From NCBI GenBank assembly GCA_963717765.1, contig CAVQWX010000002.1, positions 186,001 to 250,000 of the forward strand: 64,000 bases of DNA. The letters are read 5' to 3'. This DNA is from JACDER01 sp963717765 (lineage in GTDB: Bacteria; Actinomycetota; Thermoleophilia; Gaiellales; Gaiellaceae). The position numbers were made by a program, and so were the translations under genes. Positions 24,595 through 31,753 of this stretch are shown in pieces (position 1 is the first letter of the stretch; each line of letters opens with the position of its first letter). The notes under the pieces are model-generated. The model made no database searches, was not told the origin of the DNA, and saw only the letters and a program-made list of their open reading frames with translations.

Positions 24595-25864
24595 GGAACA
24601 GGCGCTCGCCGCGCGGCTCGCGCGCGCGCTGGACGGCCAGGAACGGCCGGAGGGCGACGTCGCGACGCTCGTCACGGTGCTCGAGCAGGCAACCGCACCA
24701 GCGCGCTTCCAGGTTCCGGACGGGGAGATCGAGCGCGAGCTCGCGCGGGTACGCCCGCGTCTCGAGCGCCAGCCTTCGAGTCGACCCCCTTCGCGGCTCG
24801 CGCTCGCGTTCGGCGCCGTCGCGGCGGCTGCGGTGGCGGTCGTCGTCTTCACCCTCGTTCGCGTCCCCGGAACCGACGTCGAGGCAAAGGCGCTGACCGC
24901 GCTGGGCGGCTCGAGCTCGATCCTGCAGATCAAGGAGAGGATCGTTCCGGCCGTCCCGGGCCTGTTCCCCTCCTCCACGCGAACCGTCTGGCTGGACTCG
25001 TCGCGCGGCGTGGCGCACTGGGTGCAGCTGGCCGGCGGCAGCCACATCGAGGAGGTACTCGTCGAGAACGGGCGAATGCGCCGTTTCCTGCCCGCGCAGC
25101 ATGTGCTGCTCGTGGGCTCCAGCTGCCGCGCCTTCGCGAGTGGCTGCGCCGAGTTAGTCGACCCCGTCGCGTTCTACCGGCGCGCGCTCGAGCAGCACGG
25201 GACGCTCTCGAGCAAACGCGACGGGGACGTCTACCGCCTGACGCTCCCGCTCCAGGTCCTGCCTGACGCCGTGCGGATCGAACAGCGGGTGACGGTGGAC
25301 GCCCACACGTTCCTGCCGAAGCTGATCGAGTGGCGCGAGGCGGGACGGCCGGTCTCGCGCATAGAGATCGAGAACATCGAGCGGATTCCGCGCAGCCGGG
25401 TCTTCGAGCAGCTCGAGATGCCGGTGCCGAGCGGGACGAAGGTCGAACAGCGCACCGCTTCCGGCAAGGAGCTGCGCCAGCTCGGCGAGACGCGGCTCAC
25501 CCTGGCGCAGGCGCGCAGCCTCGACCCGCCGCTCCTGTGGCTCGGGCCGGAGTTCGCTTTCCGCAAGTTGAAGTCGATCGAGCGCGTCGACTGGAATGCC
25601 GGCTCGGCCTACCGCATCCGCTACGGCCGCATCACTCTGTGGAACTTCAGGACTGTCGTTCCGCCGGCGGTGCTGTCGGCGCGGGTGTCAGCGCCGGCAA
25701 AGCCGGTGCCCATCGACGGGAACGTGGCGCACTTCTACTTCACGCCATCCGGTCTGTTCGCCGCCGAGATCGACCGGAGCGGCTACTCGGTCGCCCTGCT
25801 GATGCCCGCCTACACCAAGACGGACATCCTCCACGCGTTCGAGGGGCTGAAACCGCTCCGGTAA
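24581..25864 (+). CDS. membrane protein with anti-sigma-like architecture
   Basis: A 427-residue protein with a short cytosolic N-terminus (about 1-72), one membrane helix (LALAFGAVAAAAVAVVVFTL, about 73-93) and a large extracytoplasmic part of about 330 residues. The latter has beta-rich stretches (VWLDSSRGVAHWVQLAG; KLIEWREAGRPVSRIEIEN) reminiscent of MucB/RseB or LolA-like folds and a Cys pair (SCRAFASGCAE). Placement directly after and overlapping the ECF sigma gene argues for an anti-sigma or sensor role, but no ZAS or RseA motif is seen, so this is inference. ATG 24581 is chosen over GTG 24575. Confidence 0.78.
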   Translation: MSRREEQALAARLARALDGQERPEGDVATLVTVLEQATAPARFQVPDGEIERELARVRPRLERQPSSRPPSRLALAFGAVAAAAVAVVVFTLVRVPGTDVEAKALTALGGSSSILQIKERIVPAVPGLFPSSTRTVWLDSSRGVAHWVQLAGGSHIEEVLVENGRMRRFLPAQHVLLVGSSCRAFASGCAELVDPVAFYRRALEQHGTLSSKRDGDVYRLTLPLQVLPDAVRIEQRVTVDAHTFLPKLIEWREAGRPVSRIEIENIERIPRSRVFEQLEMPVPSGTKVEQRTASGKELRQLGETRLTLAQARSLDPPLLWLGPEFAFRKLKSIERVDWNAGSAYRIRYGRITLWNFRTVVPPAVLSARVSAPAKPVPIDGNVAHFYFTPSGLFAAEIDRSGYSVALLMPAYTKTDILHAFEGLKPLR

Positions 25865-25906
25865 AGGAAGTTCGGCGCTTCTTCATTCGTTCTTAAACTT
25901 GAGGGG

Positions 25907-28837
25907 ATGGAGCGCAAGCTCGCAACGGTCATGTTCGTCGACCTGGTCGATTCGACTGCCCTTGTCTCGGGAACGGATCCGGAGGTCGCGCGCACACGCG
26001 TACGCCGGTTCCTCGACGGCGTGGAAGGCTGCGTCGAGGCTCACGGCGGCACTATGGGCCGCTATGCGGGCGACGCGGTCATGGTCGCGTTCGGCGTTCC
26101 ACAGACACACGAGGACGACGCCTTGCGCGCCGTGCGCGCCGGGCTCGCCATTCTCGAGCACGTCCGCGAGCTCGAGCTCGAGGCGCGGGTCGGGATCGAG
26201 TCCGGCGAGATCGTCTCCGACGAGTCCGATCTGACCTTCGCGACGGGCGAGGCGATCAACGTCGCCGTCCGCCTGCAGCAGGCCGCTGGGCCAGGGGAGC
26301 TCCTCATCGGCCCCGGCGCGCACCGGCTCTCGCTCGACGGGATCCAGACCGAGGATCTGGGCCCGATCGAGCTACGCGGGATCGACCGCAAGGTCTGGGC
26401 TCGCCGCGTGGTCTGCTCCGACGAGGAACCGCGCCCGGTCAGCGTCGCCGCGCCACTCGTAGGCCGCGTCGAGGAGCTCGACCTCCTGCACAACACGTTT
26501 GCCCGCGTCGCGCGCGACCGCCGCGCGCACGTCTTCACCCTCTACGGAGAGCCGGGCGTCGGCAAGAGCCGCCTCGCCCGCGAGTTCCTCGAGGGGGTCG
26601 AAGGCGCCACGATCCTCGCCGGCCGTGCGTTGCCGTACGGCGAGGGCATCACGTACTGGCCGGTCGCCGAGATGGTCAAGGTTTCCGCCGGGATCACCGA
26701 CGACGAGCCGGTGGCGGAAGCCGTCGAGAAGCTGAAGGTCTGCTGCGAGGACGAGGCGATCGCCGACCTCCTCGGCCTCGCCTCGGGCGTGCTCGAGGCG
26801 GTGCAGAGCGAGTCGAGCCAGCAGGAGATCGCGTGGGCCGTCCGCGAGTGGTCGGAGAAGCTCGCCGACGTGCAGCCGCTCGTCCTCGTGTTCGAGGACA
26901 TCCACTGGGCGGAGGAGCCGCTGCTCGAGCTGATCGAGCACCTCGCCGCCTGGGTGCGCGAGGCGCCGCTGCTTCTTCTCTGCCTCGCCCGCCCGGAGCT
27001 GCTCGACATTCGTCCCGGGTGGGGCGGAGGCCGCGTGCGCGCAACCTCGATCGAGCTCGAGCCGCTGGCACCCCAGGAGGTCGAGGAGATGATCTCGACG
27101 CTCCTGCGGCGCACCGGGATCGCGCCGGAAGATGTCATCGCGCTGATCGAGAAAACGGGGGGAAACCCGCTGTTCGTCGAGGAGACGATCCGCATGCTCG
27201 TCGAAGAGGAAGGCGACGCCTCCCCCGAGCGCATCCCCGACACGGTGCAGGCGCTCATCGCCGCCAGGATCGACCGTCTCGACGTGGACGAGCGGCGTGC
27301 GCTTCGCCGTGCTGCGGTAATAGGCCGCGTGTTCTGGGCTGGCGCGCTCTCGCATCTCTCCCCGGAGCTCGACGTCGAGCCCGTGCTCGAGAGCCTGATG
27401 CTCCGCGATTTCATCCTCCCCGAGAGCCGCTCTTCGATCTCGGGCGAGACGGCCTACCGTTTCAAGCACGTCCTCATCCGCGAGGTCGCCTACAGCGGCC
27501 TGTCGAAGTTCGAGCGCGCCGACCACCACCTCCGCTTCGCGTCGTGGCTCAAGGAGCGCGCTGGCGACGAGCTGCTCGAGGTGCGCGCCTACCACCTCGA
27601 CCACGCGGCGTCTCTGCAGAAGGAGCTCGAGGGCGACGTCGCGGGCGAGCTCGCCGCGGAGGCCGCGGCCGCTCTGGACGAGGCGGGACGCCGCGCATTC
27701 GCGCGCGACGCGAACCGCGCCGCCCGCCGCCTGTTCCTCAGCGCCCTCGAGCTCGAGCCGACGCTGGAGCGTCGCTACGAGGCGGCACGCGCGGCCTGGC
27801 GGATCACGGACTACCCCGTGGTCTCGCGCGAGATGGAGGAGGTCTGTGCGGCTGCGGAGGCGGAAGGAAACCGGAGGATCCAGGGACGTGCCCTGACTGC
27901 TCTGGCGGATGCTGCGGTGGTTCGCGACGCGGATGTTCCGCGCGCGGAGCGGCTCATCGGCAAGGCGCTCGACGTGCTCGAGCCCGACGACAATGTCGGG
28001 CGGGTGGACGCGCTCGGCATCAGCGCGACCATCGCGTGGGCGCGCGGCGACCTGGCCGCGGAGGAGCGCGTGGCCGAGGAAGCCCTGGCACTCGCACGGG
28101 ACATCGGCCGCAAGGATCTGGAGAGCGAGGTGCTGGACACGCTGGCGAGCGTCTACATCGGGCAGTTGGAGCTCGACCGGGCGCAGCCTCTCGCCGACCG
28201 GGCGCTGGCGCTCGCCGAAGAGACCGGCAGCGCGGCGTCCCTCGGCCGCGCGCACCGCTTCCTCGGACAGCTCTACCTCGCCCGCGGCGACTACGAGGAG
28301 GCCGAGTCTCAGCTCGCTGAGGCGCGCAAGTACCTGGAGGAGGTCGGAGCTGCGTGGGCGCTCGGGCGCACGCTCAACTTCACCGCCTGGGCTGCATGGC
28401 AAAAGGGCGACCTGGCGCGCGCGGAACGGCTCCTGCGGGAGTCCATCCGCATCCTCGCGCCGCTCGAGGACCGCGCAACGCTGTGCGAGTCTCAGCGCTC
28501 ACTGGCGCAACTCCTGGTCGAGCAGGACAAGCTGGACGAGGCCGAGCGCCTGGCCCTCGAGGCGCGCCACACCGTCGGGCCGCAGGACTTGACCTCGCTC
28601 GCCACCACGGCCATGGCCCTCGGAATCGTCCGTGCGGCTCAGGGGCGCGACGAAGAGGCGGAGCAGCTCCTGCGCGAGGCGCACGAGACCGTGGTCGAGA
28701 CCGACCACAAGCGCAGCCAGGTCGAGACGCTGTTCCAGCTCGACAAGTTCCTGCGCGAGCGCGGCCGGGGGGATGAGTCAACCAAGCTCGGGAGCTTCGA
28801 GCTGCTCGCCGAAGTCGGCTTTACGCCATCCGCATAG
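25907..28837 (+). CDS. class III cyclase - AAA ATPase - TPR signalling protein
   Basis: A 976-residue multidomain protein. Residues 1-165 form a class III nucleotide cyclase domain with metal-binding Asp12 (MFVDLVDST) and Asp56 (RYAGDAV) and the transition-state Asn/Arg in GEAINVAVRL. The substrate-selecting Lys position is Arg52. Residues about 180-500 are an AAA/STAND-type ATPase with Walker A GEPGVGKS (214-221) and Walker B LVLVFEDIHWAEE. From about 590 to the end are helical TPR-like repeats. This architecture is common in Actinobacteria and Rhizobiales; partners are not known. GAGGGG precedes ATG 25907. Confidence 0.92.
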   Translation: MERKLATVMFVDLVDSTALVSGTDPEVARTRVRRFLDGVEGCVEAHGGTMGRYAGDAVMVAFGVPQTHEDDALRAVRAGLAILEHVRELELEARVGIESGEIVSDESDLTFATGEAINVAVRLQQAAGPGELLIGPGAHRLSLDGIQTEDLGPIELRGIDRKVWARRVVCSDEEPRPVSVAAPLVGRVEELDLLHNTFARVARDRRAHVFTLYGEPGVGKSRLAREFLEGVEGATILAGRALPYGEGITYWPVAEMVKVSAGITDDEPVAEAVEKLKVCCEDEAIADLLGLASGVLEAVQSESSQQEIAWAVREWSEKLADVQPLVLVFEDIHWAEEPLLELIEHLAAWVREAPLLLLCLARPELLDIRPGWGGGRVRATSIELEPLAPQEVEEMISTLLRRTGIAPEDVIALIEKTGGNPLFVEETIRMLVEEEGDASPERIPDTVQALIAARIDRLDVDERRALRRAAVIGRVFWAGALSHLSPELDVEPVLESLMLRDFILPESRSSISGETAYRFKHVLIREVAYSGLSKFERADHHLRFASWLKERAGDELLEVRAYHLDHAASLQKELEGDVAGELAAEAAAALDEAGRRAFARDANRAARRLFLSALELEPTLERRYEAARAAWRITDYPVVSREMEEVCAAAEAEGNRRIQGRALTALADAAVVRDADVPRAERLIGKALDVLEPDDNVGRVDALGISATIAWARGDLAAEERVAEEALALARDIGRKDLESEVLDTLASVYIGQLELDRAQPLADRALALAEETGSAASLGRAHRFLGQLYLARGDYEEAESQLAEARKYLEEVGAAWALGRTLNFTAWAAWQKGDLARAERLLRESIRILAPLEDRATLCESQRSLAQLLVEQDKLDEAERLALEARHTVGPQDLTSLATTAMALGIVRAAQGRDEEAEQLLREAHETVVETDHKRSQVETLFQLDKFLRERGRGDESTKLGSFELLAEVGFTPSA

Positions 28838-29645
28838 CTACCAAGATCGCCTTGATCGCCTGACTCGACGCCTCGTCCGGGGATTCCGAGATCACCGTCG
28901 CGGGACGCCCGAACGGCGCGAGTGCTTCCGCGAGCGGCTCGGCGCGCAGAGTCCCCTCGCCGTAGGGGAGGTGCTTCGTCTCGTTCCGGTTCGCGAAGGC
29001 GATGTCCGAGAAGTGGATGTGGAAGGGCGCGCCGGGCTCGAGCACCTCGTCCGCGCGCTTCAGCACTTCCGCGAACATCGCCGAGTCGGTGAAAGCGCCG
29101 TCGCTCGTCGCGTGCATGTGTGCGAAATCGACCACAGGCCGCACCCAGCCGACGCGGCGGGAGATCTCGAGCACGTCGTCGATAGTCCCCAGCTCGCGGA
29201 CGCGACCCATCACCTCGACCCCGAACGGGACGCCGCGGTCCTTGCCCTCCAGTCGCGCGCGCAGCTCGCCGAGCTGCTCGACCACGGAGTCGAGCGCATC
29301 CTCGCGCGTCCTGTTCAGCAGAAACCCCGGGTGGAAGACGACCAGCTCGGCGCCGGCGGCCTTCGCGATCCCCGCCGAGTGGTCGAGCATGCCCGTAGCC
29401 ATGTTGAGCTTCTTCCCGCGCTCGGCATGGCCCATGAAGCCCGCAATGGGGGCGTGGACCGACAGGACGATGCTGTTCTCGCGCGCGAGCTCGCCGAAGC
29501 GGCCGGCCCAGTCGTAGTCCATCCAGAACCTGCCCTCGAAGTCGATCTCGCACGACGAGTAGCCGCGCTCGAGCAGCAGGTCGATCGCCGCCTCGGGGCT
29601 GTCCCTCGAGGGCACTCGCGCGGGGCCGAATCGGATCTCTCCCAT
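28821..29645 (-). CDS. endonuclease IV-like TIM-barrel protein
   Basis: A 274-residue xylose-isomerase-like TIM barrel. The metal-ligand pattern follows endonuclease IV: SVHAPIAGF, VVFHPGFLL, GVEVMGR, VDFAHMHA, FHIHFSD and VISESP supply the His/Glu/Asp set of a trinuclear zinc site. It may therefore be an AP endonuclease acting in base excision repair, of the shorter form known from archaea; a sugar-phosphate isomerase is the alternative. It overlaps the convergent cyclase gene by 17 bases. Its first 19 codons are duplicated at 29830-29887. Confidence 0.82.
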   Translation of the reverse strand: MGEIRFGPARVPSRDSPEAAIDLLLERGYSSCEIDFEGRFWMDYDWAGRFGELARENSIVLSVHAPIAGFMGHAERGKKLNMATGMLDHSAGIAKAAGAELVVFHPGFLLNRTREDALDSVVEQLGELRARLEGKDRGVPFGVEVMGRVRELGTIDDVLEISRRVGWVRPVVDFAHMHATSDGAFTDSAMFAEVLKRADEVLEPGAPFHIHFSDIAFANRNETKHLPYGEGTLRAEPLAEALAPFGRPATVISESPDEASSQAIKAILVAMRMA

Positions 29646-29738
29646 GCCTAGACGCTAACGGACGCCTACGGCCCGGCCAGCCGAAAGAACTCGCCTGATT
29701 CGATTCCGACGGTAGATCCCCGTAGGTGCTTCTAGGGC

Positions 29739-29828
29739 GTAGCCGGGCTTTGCTCGGCTACCCCAAGCCGCGCTCGACGCGAATGGCGTGAAGGAGGGGG
29801 CTCACGGGGGAACCATGGGTTCCCCCGT
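29739..29828 (+). repeat. composite palindromic repeat, copy C
   Basis: Hairpin GTAGCCGGGC (29739-29748)/GCTCGGCTAC (29752-29761) with one mismatch, then 30 bases, then AAGGAGGGGGCTC (29791-29803) and the perfect stem ACGGGGGAACC (29804-29814)/GGTTCCCCCGT (29818-29828) with an ATG loop. Confidence 0.9.
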
Positions 29829-29829
29829 C

Positions 29830-29887
29830 CCGCCTCGGGGCTGTCCCTCGAGGGCACTCGCGCGGGGCCGAATCGGATCTCTCCCAT
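29830..29887 (-). pseudogene. duplicated 5' fragment of the endonuclease IV-like gene
   Basis: This piece repeats the ATG and first 19 codons (MGEIRFGPARVPSRDSPEA) of the gene starting at 29645. After that the frame runs into palindrome copy C and soon stops, so no functional product is expected. It may still carry the duplicated promoter or RBS of the gene. Confidence 0.8.
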
Positions 29888-29981
29888 GCCTAGACGCTAA
29901 CGGACGCCTACGGCCCGGGACAGCCGAAAGAACTCGCCTGATTCGATTCCGACGGTAGATCCCCGTAGGTGCTTCTAGGGC

Positions 29982-30071
29982 GTAGCCGGGCTTTGCTCGG
30001 CTACCCCAAGCCGCGCTCGACGCGAATGGCGTGAAGGAGGGGGCTCACGGGGGAACCATGGGTTCCCCCGT
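29982..30071 (+). repeat. composite palindromic repeat, copy D
   Basis: Identical to copy C, produced by the 241-bp tandem duplication. It ends 6 bases before the stop codon of the convergent DMT transporter gene at 30077. Confidence 0.9.
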
Positions 30072-30076
30072 GCTTT

Positions 30077-30913
30077 TCACCCGTACGCTACGGCAGCGAC
30101 GCCGCCGAGGGCGAGGGCGACGCCGGCCCGTTGCGGCCAGGAGATGCGCTCCGAGAGGAAGAGGTGTCCCGCGACGACGGGAACCACCGGGTAGAGCGAC
30201 GCCAGGACCGAGACGATCGAGAGGTACCCGCGGGCGCTCGCCAGGACGAACATCGCGTTCGCGCCGGTGTCGACCAACCCGATGCCTGCGGCCGCGGCGA
30301 GGCTTGGCGGTGAGACGCGGAGGGCGGCGCGGGTGACCGCCACGGCGACCAGCAGCACGGAGAGCGATCCGACGCGGGCGCCGAAGAGGGCGGAGAGCGT
30401 CTCGCCGTGCTCGCCCGAGAGGCCGAGGAAGTAGACGAAGAGGCCGAGCGCGATCGCGGCTACGACCGCAAGGAGGACTCCGCGCCGCCGGCCCGCGTCG
30501 TCTGAACGGCGTTCCTCGACCGAGGCGAGAACGGCTCCTCCCAGAGCGACCACCGCCCCGCCCAGCGCGAGCCCGGAGGGCCGTTCACCGGTGGCAAGCG
30601 AGATCCCGAACGGGATCACGGCTCCGCAGGCGGCGACGGGCGCGACGACGCTCATCGTCCCGACCGCGAGCGCCTTGTAGTAGGCGGCGAGACCGATCCC
30701 GCCGCCGAGGCCGCCGAGCGCTGCGATCCAGAAGGCACGCGCGTCGAGTTGGAACCCGTCGGCGGCCAGCCACACGAGGAGCGCGACGAACCCCGCGCAC
30801 TGCGACCAGACGGTGACCGCCAGGACCGCGACGCGGCGCGAAAGGAGTCCGCCCAGGAAGTCCGCGCAGCCCCAGGCGAGGGCGGATCCGAGTGCTAGTG
30901 CGATCGCGGACAT
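30077..30913 (-). CDS. DMT superfamily (EamA) transporter
   Basis: A 278-residue inner-membrane protein with ten hydrophobic helices arranged as two EamA halves (first half to about residue 130, charged loop EERRSDDAGRRRG, then the second half). Conserved features include SALAWGCADFLGGLLSRRV at the start and the final LFLSERISWPQRAGVALALGG of the second repeat. Members export or import small metabolites; the substrate cannot be read from sequence. It is divergent from the small gene at 30955. Confidence 0.9.
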   Translation of the reverse strand: MSAIALALGSALAWGCADFLGGLLSRRVAVLAVTVWSQCAGFVALLVWLAADGFQLDARAFWIAALGGLGGGIGLAAYYKALAVGTMSVVAPVAACGAVIPFGISLATGERPSGLALGGAVVALGGAVLASVEERRSDDAGRRRGVLLAVVAAIALGLFVYFLGLSGEHGETLSALFGARVGSLSVLLVAVAVTRAALRVSPPSLAAAAGIGLVDTGANAMFVLASARGYLSIVSVLASLYPVVPVVAGHLFLSERISWPQRAGVALALGGVAAVAYG

Positions 30914-30954
30914 GCTCTGATCATGTCGTCCGACCGGGGACCTACGCTTTTGCC

Positions 30955-31197
30955 ATGCCCAAGAACCCCTCCCGCATCGATCTGCTGGAGCTCGACATCG
31001 ACCTTCGCCTGGCCGACCTCTGGCGAGAGGCCTATGAGATCGGCGAATGGAAGCTGGACGTCGTTGCAGCGTTCATCCGCGCGGCCTACGGCAAGGGGTA
31101 CTGCGACGCGCTCACCGAGGAGCGGCCCGGGAGCCTGTGCCAGGAGCACGGCTACCGCGTGCCTGCCCGCCGCCAGACGGCTCGCGCCTCCAGCTAG
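30955..31197 (+). CDS. small hypothetical soluble protein
   Basis: An 80-residue helical protein from ATG 30955 (MPKNPSRIDLLELDIDLRLA) containing WREAYEIGEWKLDVVAAFIR and two Cys (GYCDALTEE; SLCQEHGYRVP). No signal peptide or membrane helix. Its composition and the clear start support a real gene. Family not recognised. Followed by composite repeat copy E. Confidence 0.65.
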   Translation: MPKNPSRIDLLELDIDLRLADLWREAYEIGEWKLDVVAAFIRAAYGKGYCDALTEERPGSLCQEHGYRVPARRQTARASS

Positions 31198-31241
31198 CGC
31201 CCTTTCTTCGACGTTCGTCGTCTTGGGCGATCCGTCGCCGC

Positions 31242-31333
31242 AGCCGGGCTTTTGCTCGGCGAAGGCACAAACCATGTACGAAGAAGCGAGGTGTGAAGAA
31301 GGGGGCCCACGGGGGAAACATGGTTTCCCCCGT
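31242..31333 (+). repeat. composite palindromic repeat, copy E
   Basis: Degenerate hairpin GCCGGGC (31243-31249)/GCTCGGC (31254-31260), then GAAGAAGGGGGCCC and the perfect stem ACGGGGGAAAC (31309-31319)/GTTTCCCCCGT (31323-31333) with an ATG loop. It lies 19 bases upstream of ccmE, where it would sit in the ccm leader or promoter. Confidence 0.88.
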
Positions 31334-31351
31334 CGCGACTACAATTCCGGC

Positions 31352-31750
31352 GTGTCTCGCGCCAGGAGCCCGGTGCGGCTTGCGCTCGCGCTCTCGATCG
31401 CGGCTCTGCTGGCCGTCTTCCTCCTGTATACGTCGATCGCCGGCGGCGGCACGCCCTCGCTCCGGCCGAGCCAGCTGCTGGCCAACCCGCACAACGGCAA
31501 GCGCGTCACGCTGAGCGGCAAGGTCCTGGGCAAGGTGAGCGGCGACGCCCAGGGAAGCGGCCTGCGCTTCCGCATGCGCGACGTGAAGGGGGCATCCTCC
31601 GTCGCCGTCCTCTACCACGGAACCGTCCCGGACCTGTTTCGCACGGGCCGTGACATCTCGCTCGACGGGCGGCTGCAGGCCGGCGTCTTCGTCGGCGTGA
31701 AGAACACGCTCGTGACGAAGTGCCCGTCGAAGTACTCCCCTAAGAAGTAG
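31352..31750 (+). CDS. ccmE: cytochrome c maturation heme chaperone CcmE, CXXXY variant
   Basis: CcmE carries heme covalently and passes it to CcmF for attachment to apocytochromes outside the membrane. The 132-residue protein has an N-terminal membrane anchor (VRLALALSIAALLAVFLLYT, about 8-27) and the OB-fold domain (KRVTLSGKV; RFRMRDVKG; VLYHGTVPDLF; VGVKNTLV). The heme-attachment motif, normally HXXXY, is here TKCPSKY, with Cys replacing His. This is a known variant in archaea and some deltaproteobacteria. GTG 31352 is chosen just before the anchor. Followed at 3 bases by ccmF. Confidence 0.92.
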   Translation: MSRARSPVRLALALSIAALLAVFLLYTSIAGGGTPSLRPSQLLANPHNGKRVTLSGKVLGKVSGDAQGSGLRFRMRDVKGASSVAVLYHGTVPDLFRTGRDISLDGRLQAGVFVGVKNTLVTKCPSKYSPKK

Positions 31751-31753
31751 CCA

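Larger units (their letters stand above)
29588..30071 (+). repeat. near-perfect tandem duplication of a 241-bp unit
   Basis: 29588-29828 and 29830-30071 are the same sequence apart from one small substitution/indel (GGCCCGGCCAGCC versus GGCCCGGGACAGCC). Each unit contains the first 19 codons and start of the endonuclease IV-like gene (reverse strand), about 90 bases of spacer, and one full composite palindromic repeat, whose terminal palindrome marks the exact end of both units. Together with the DMT gene stop this fills the 431-base gap 29646-30076, which holds no other gene. Confidence 0.95.

Noticed and set aside
26372..28402. 676-codon minus-strand frame opposite the cyclase-AAA-TPR gene
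   Set aside because: Antisense shadow; no motifs, and the plus-strand gene shows continuous domain matches.
29739..30071. CRISPR array suggested by repeated palindromes
   Set aside because: Only two units, each a long tandem duplication with no variable spacers.
30031..30336. Frame starting MKEGAHGGTMGSP inside repeat copy D
   Set aside because: Translation of the palindromic repeat itself; similar peptides arise at copies B and E, and the rest is antisense to the DMT transporter.
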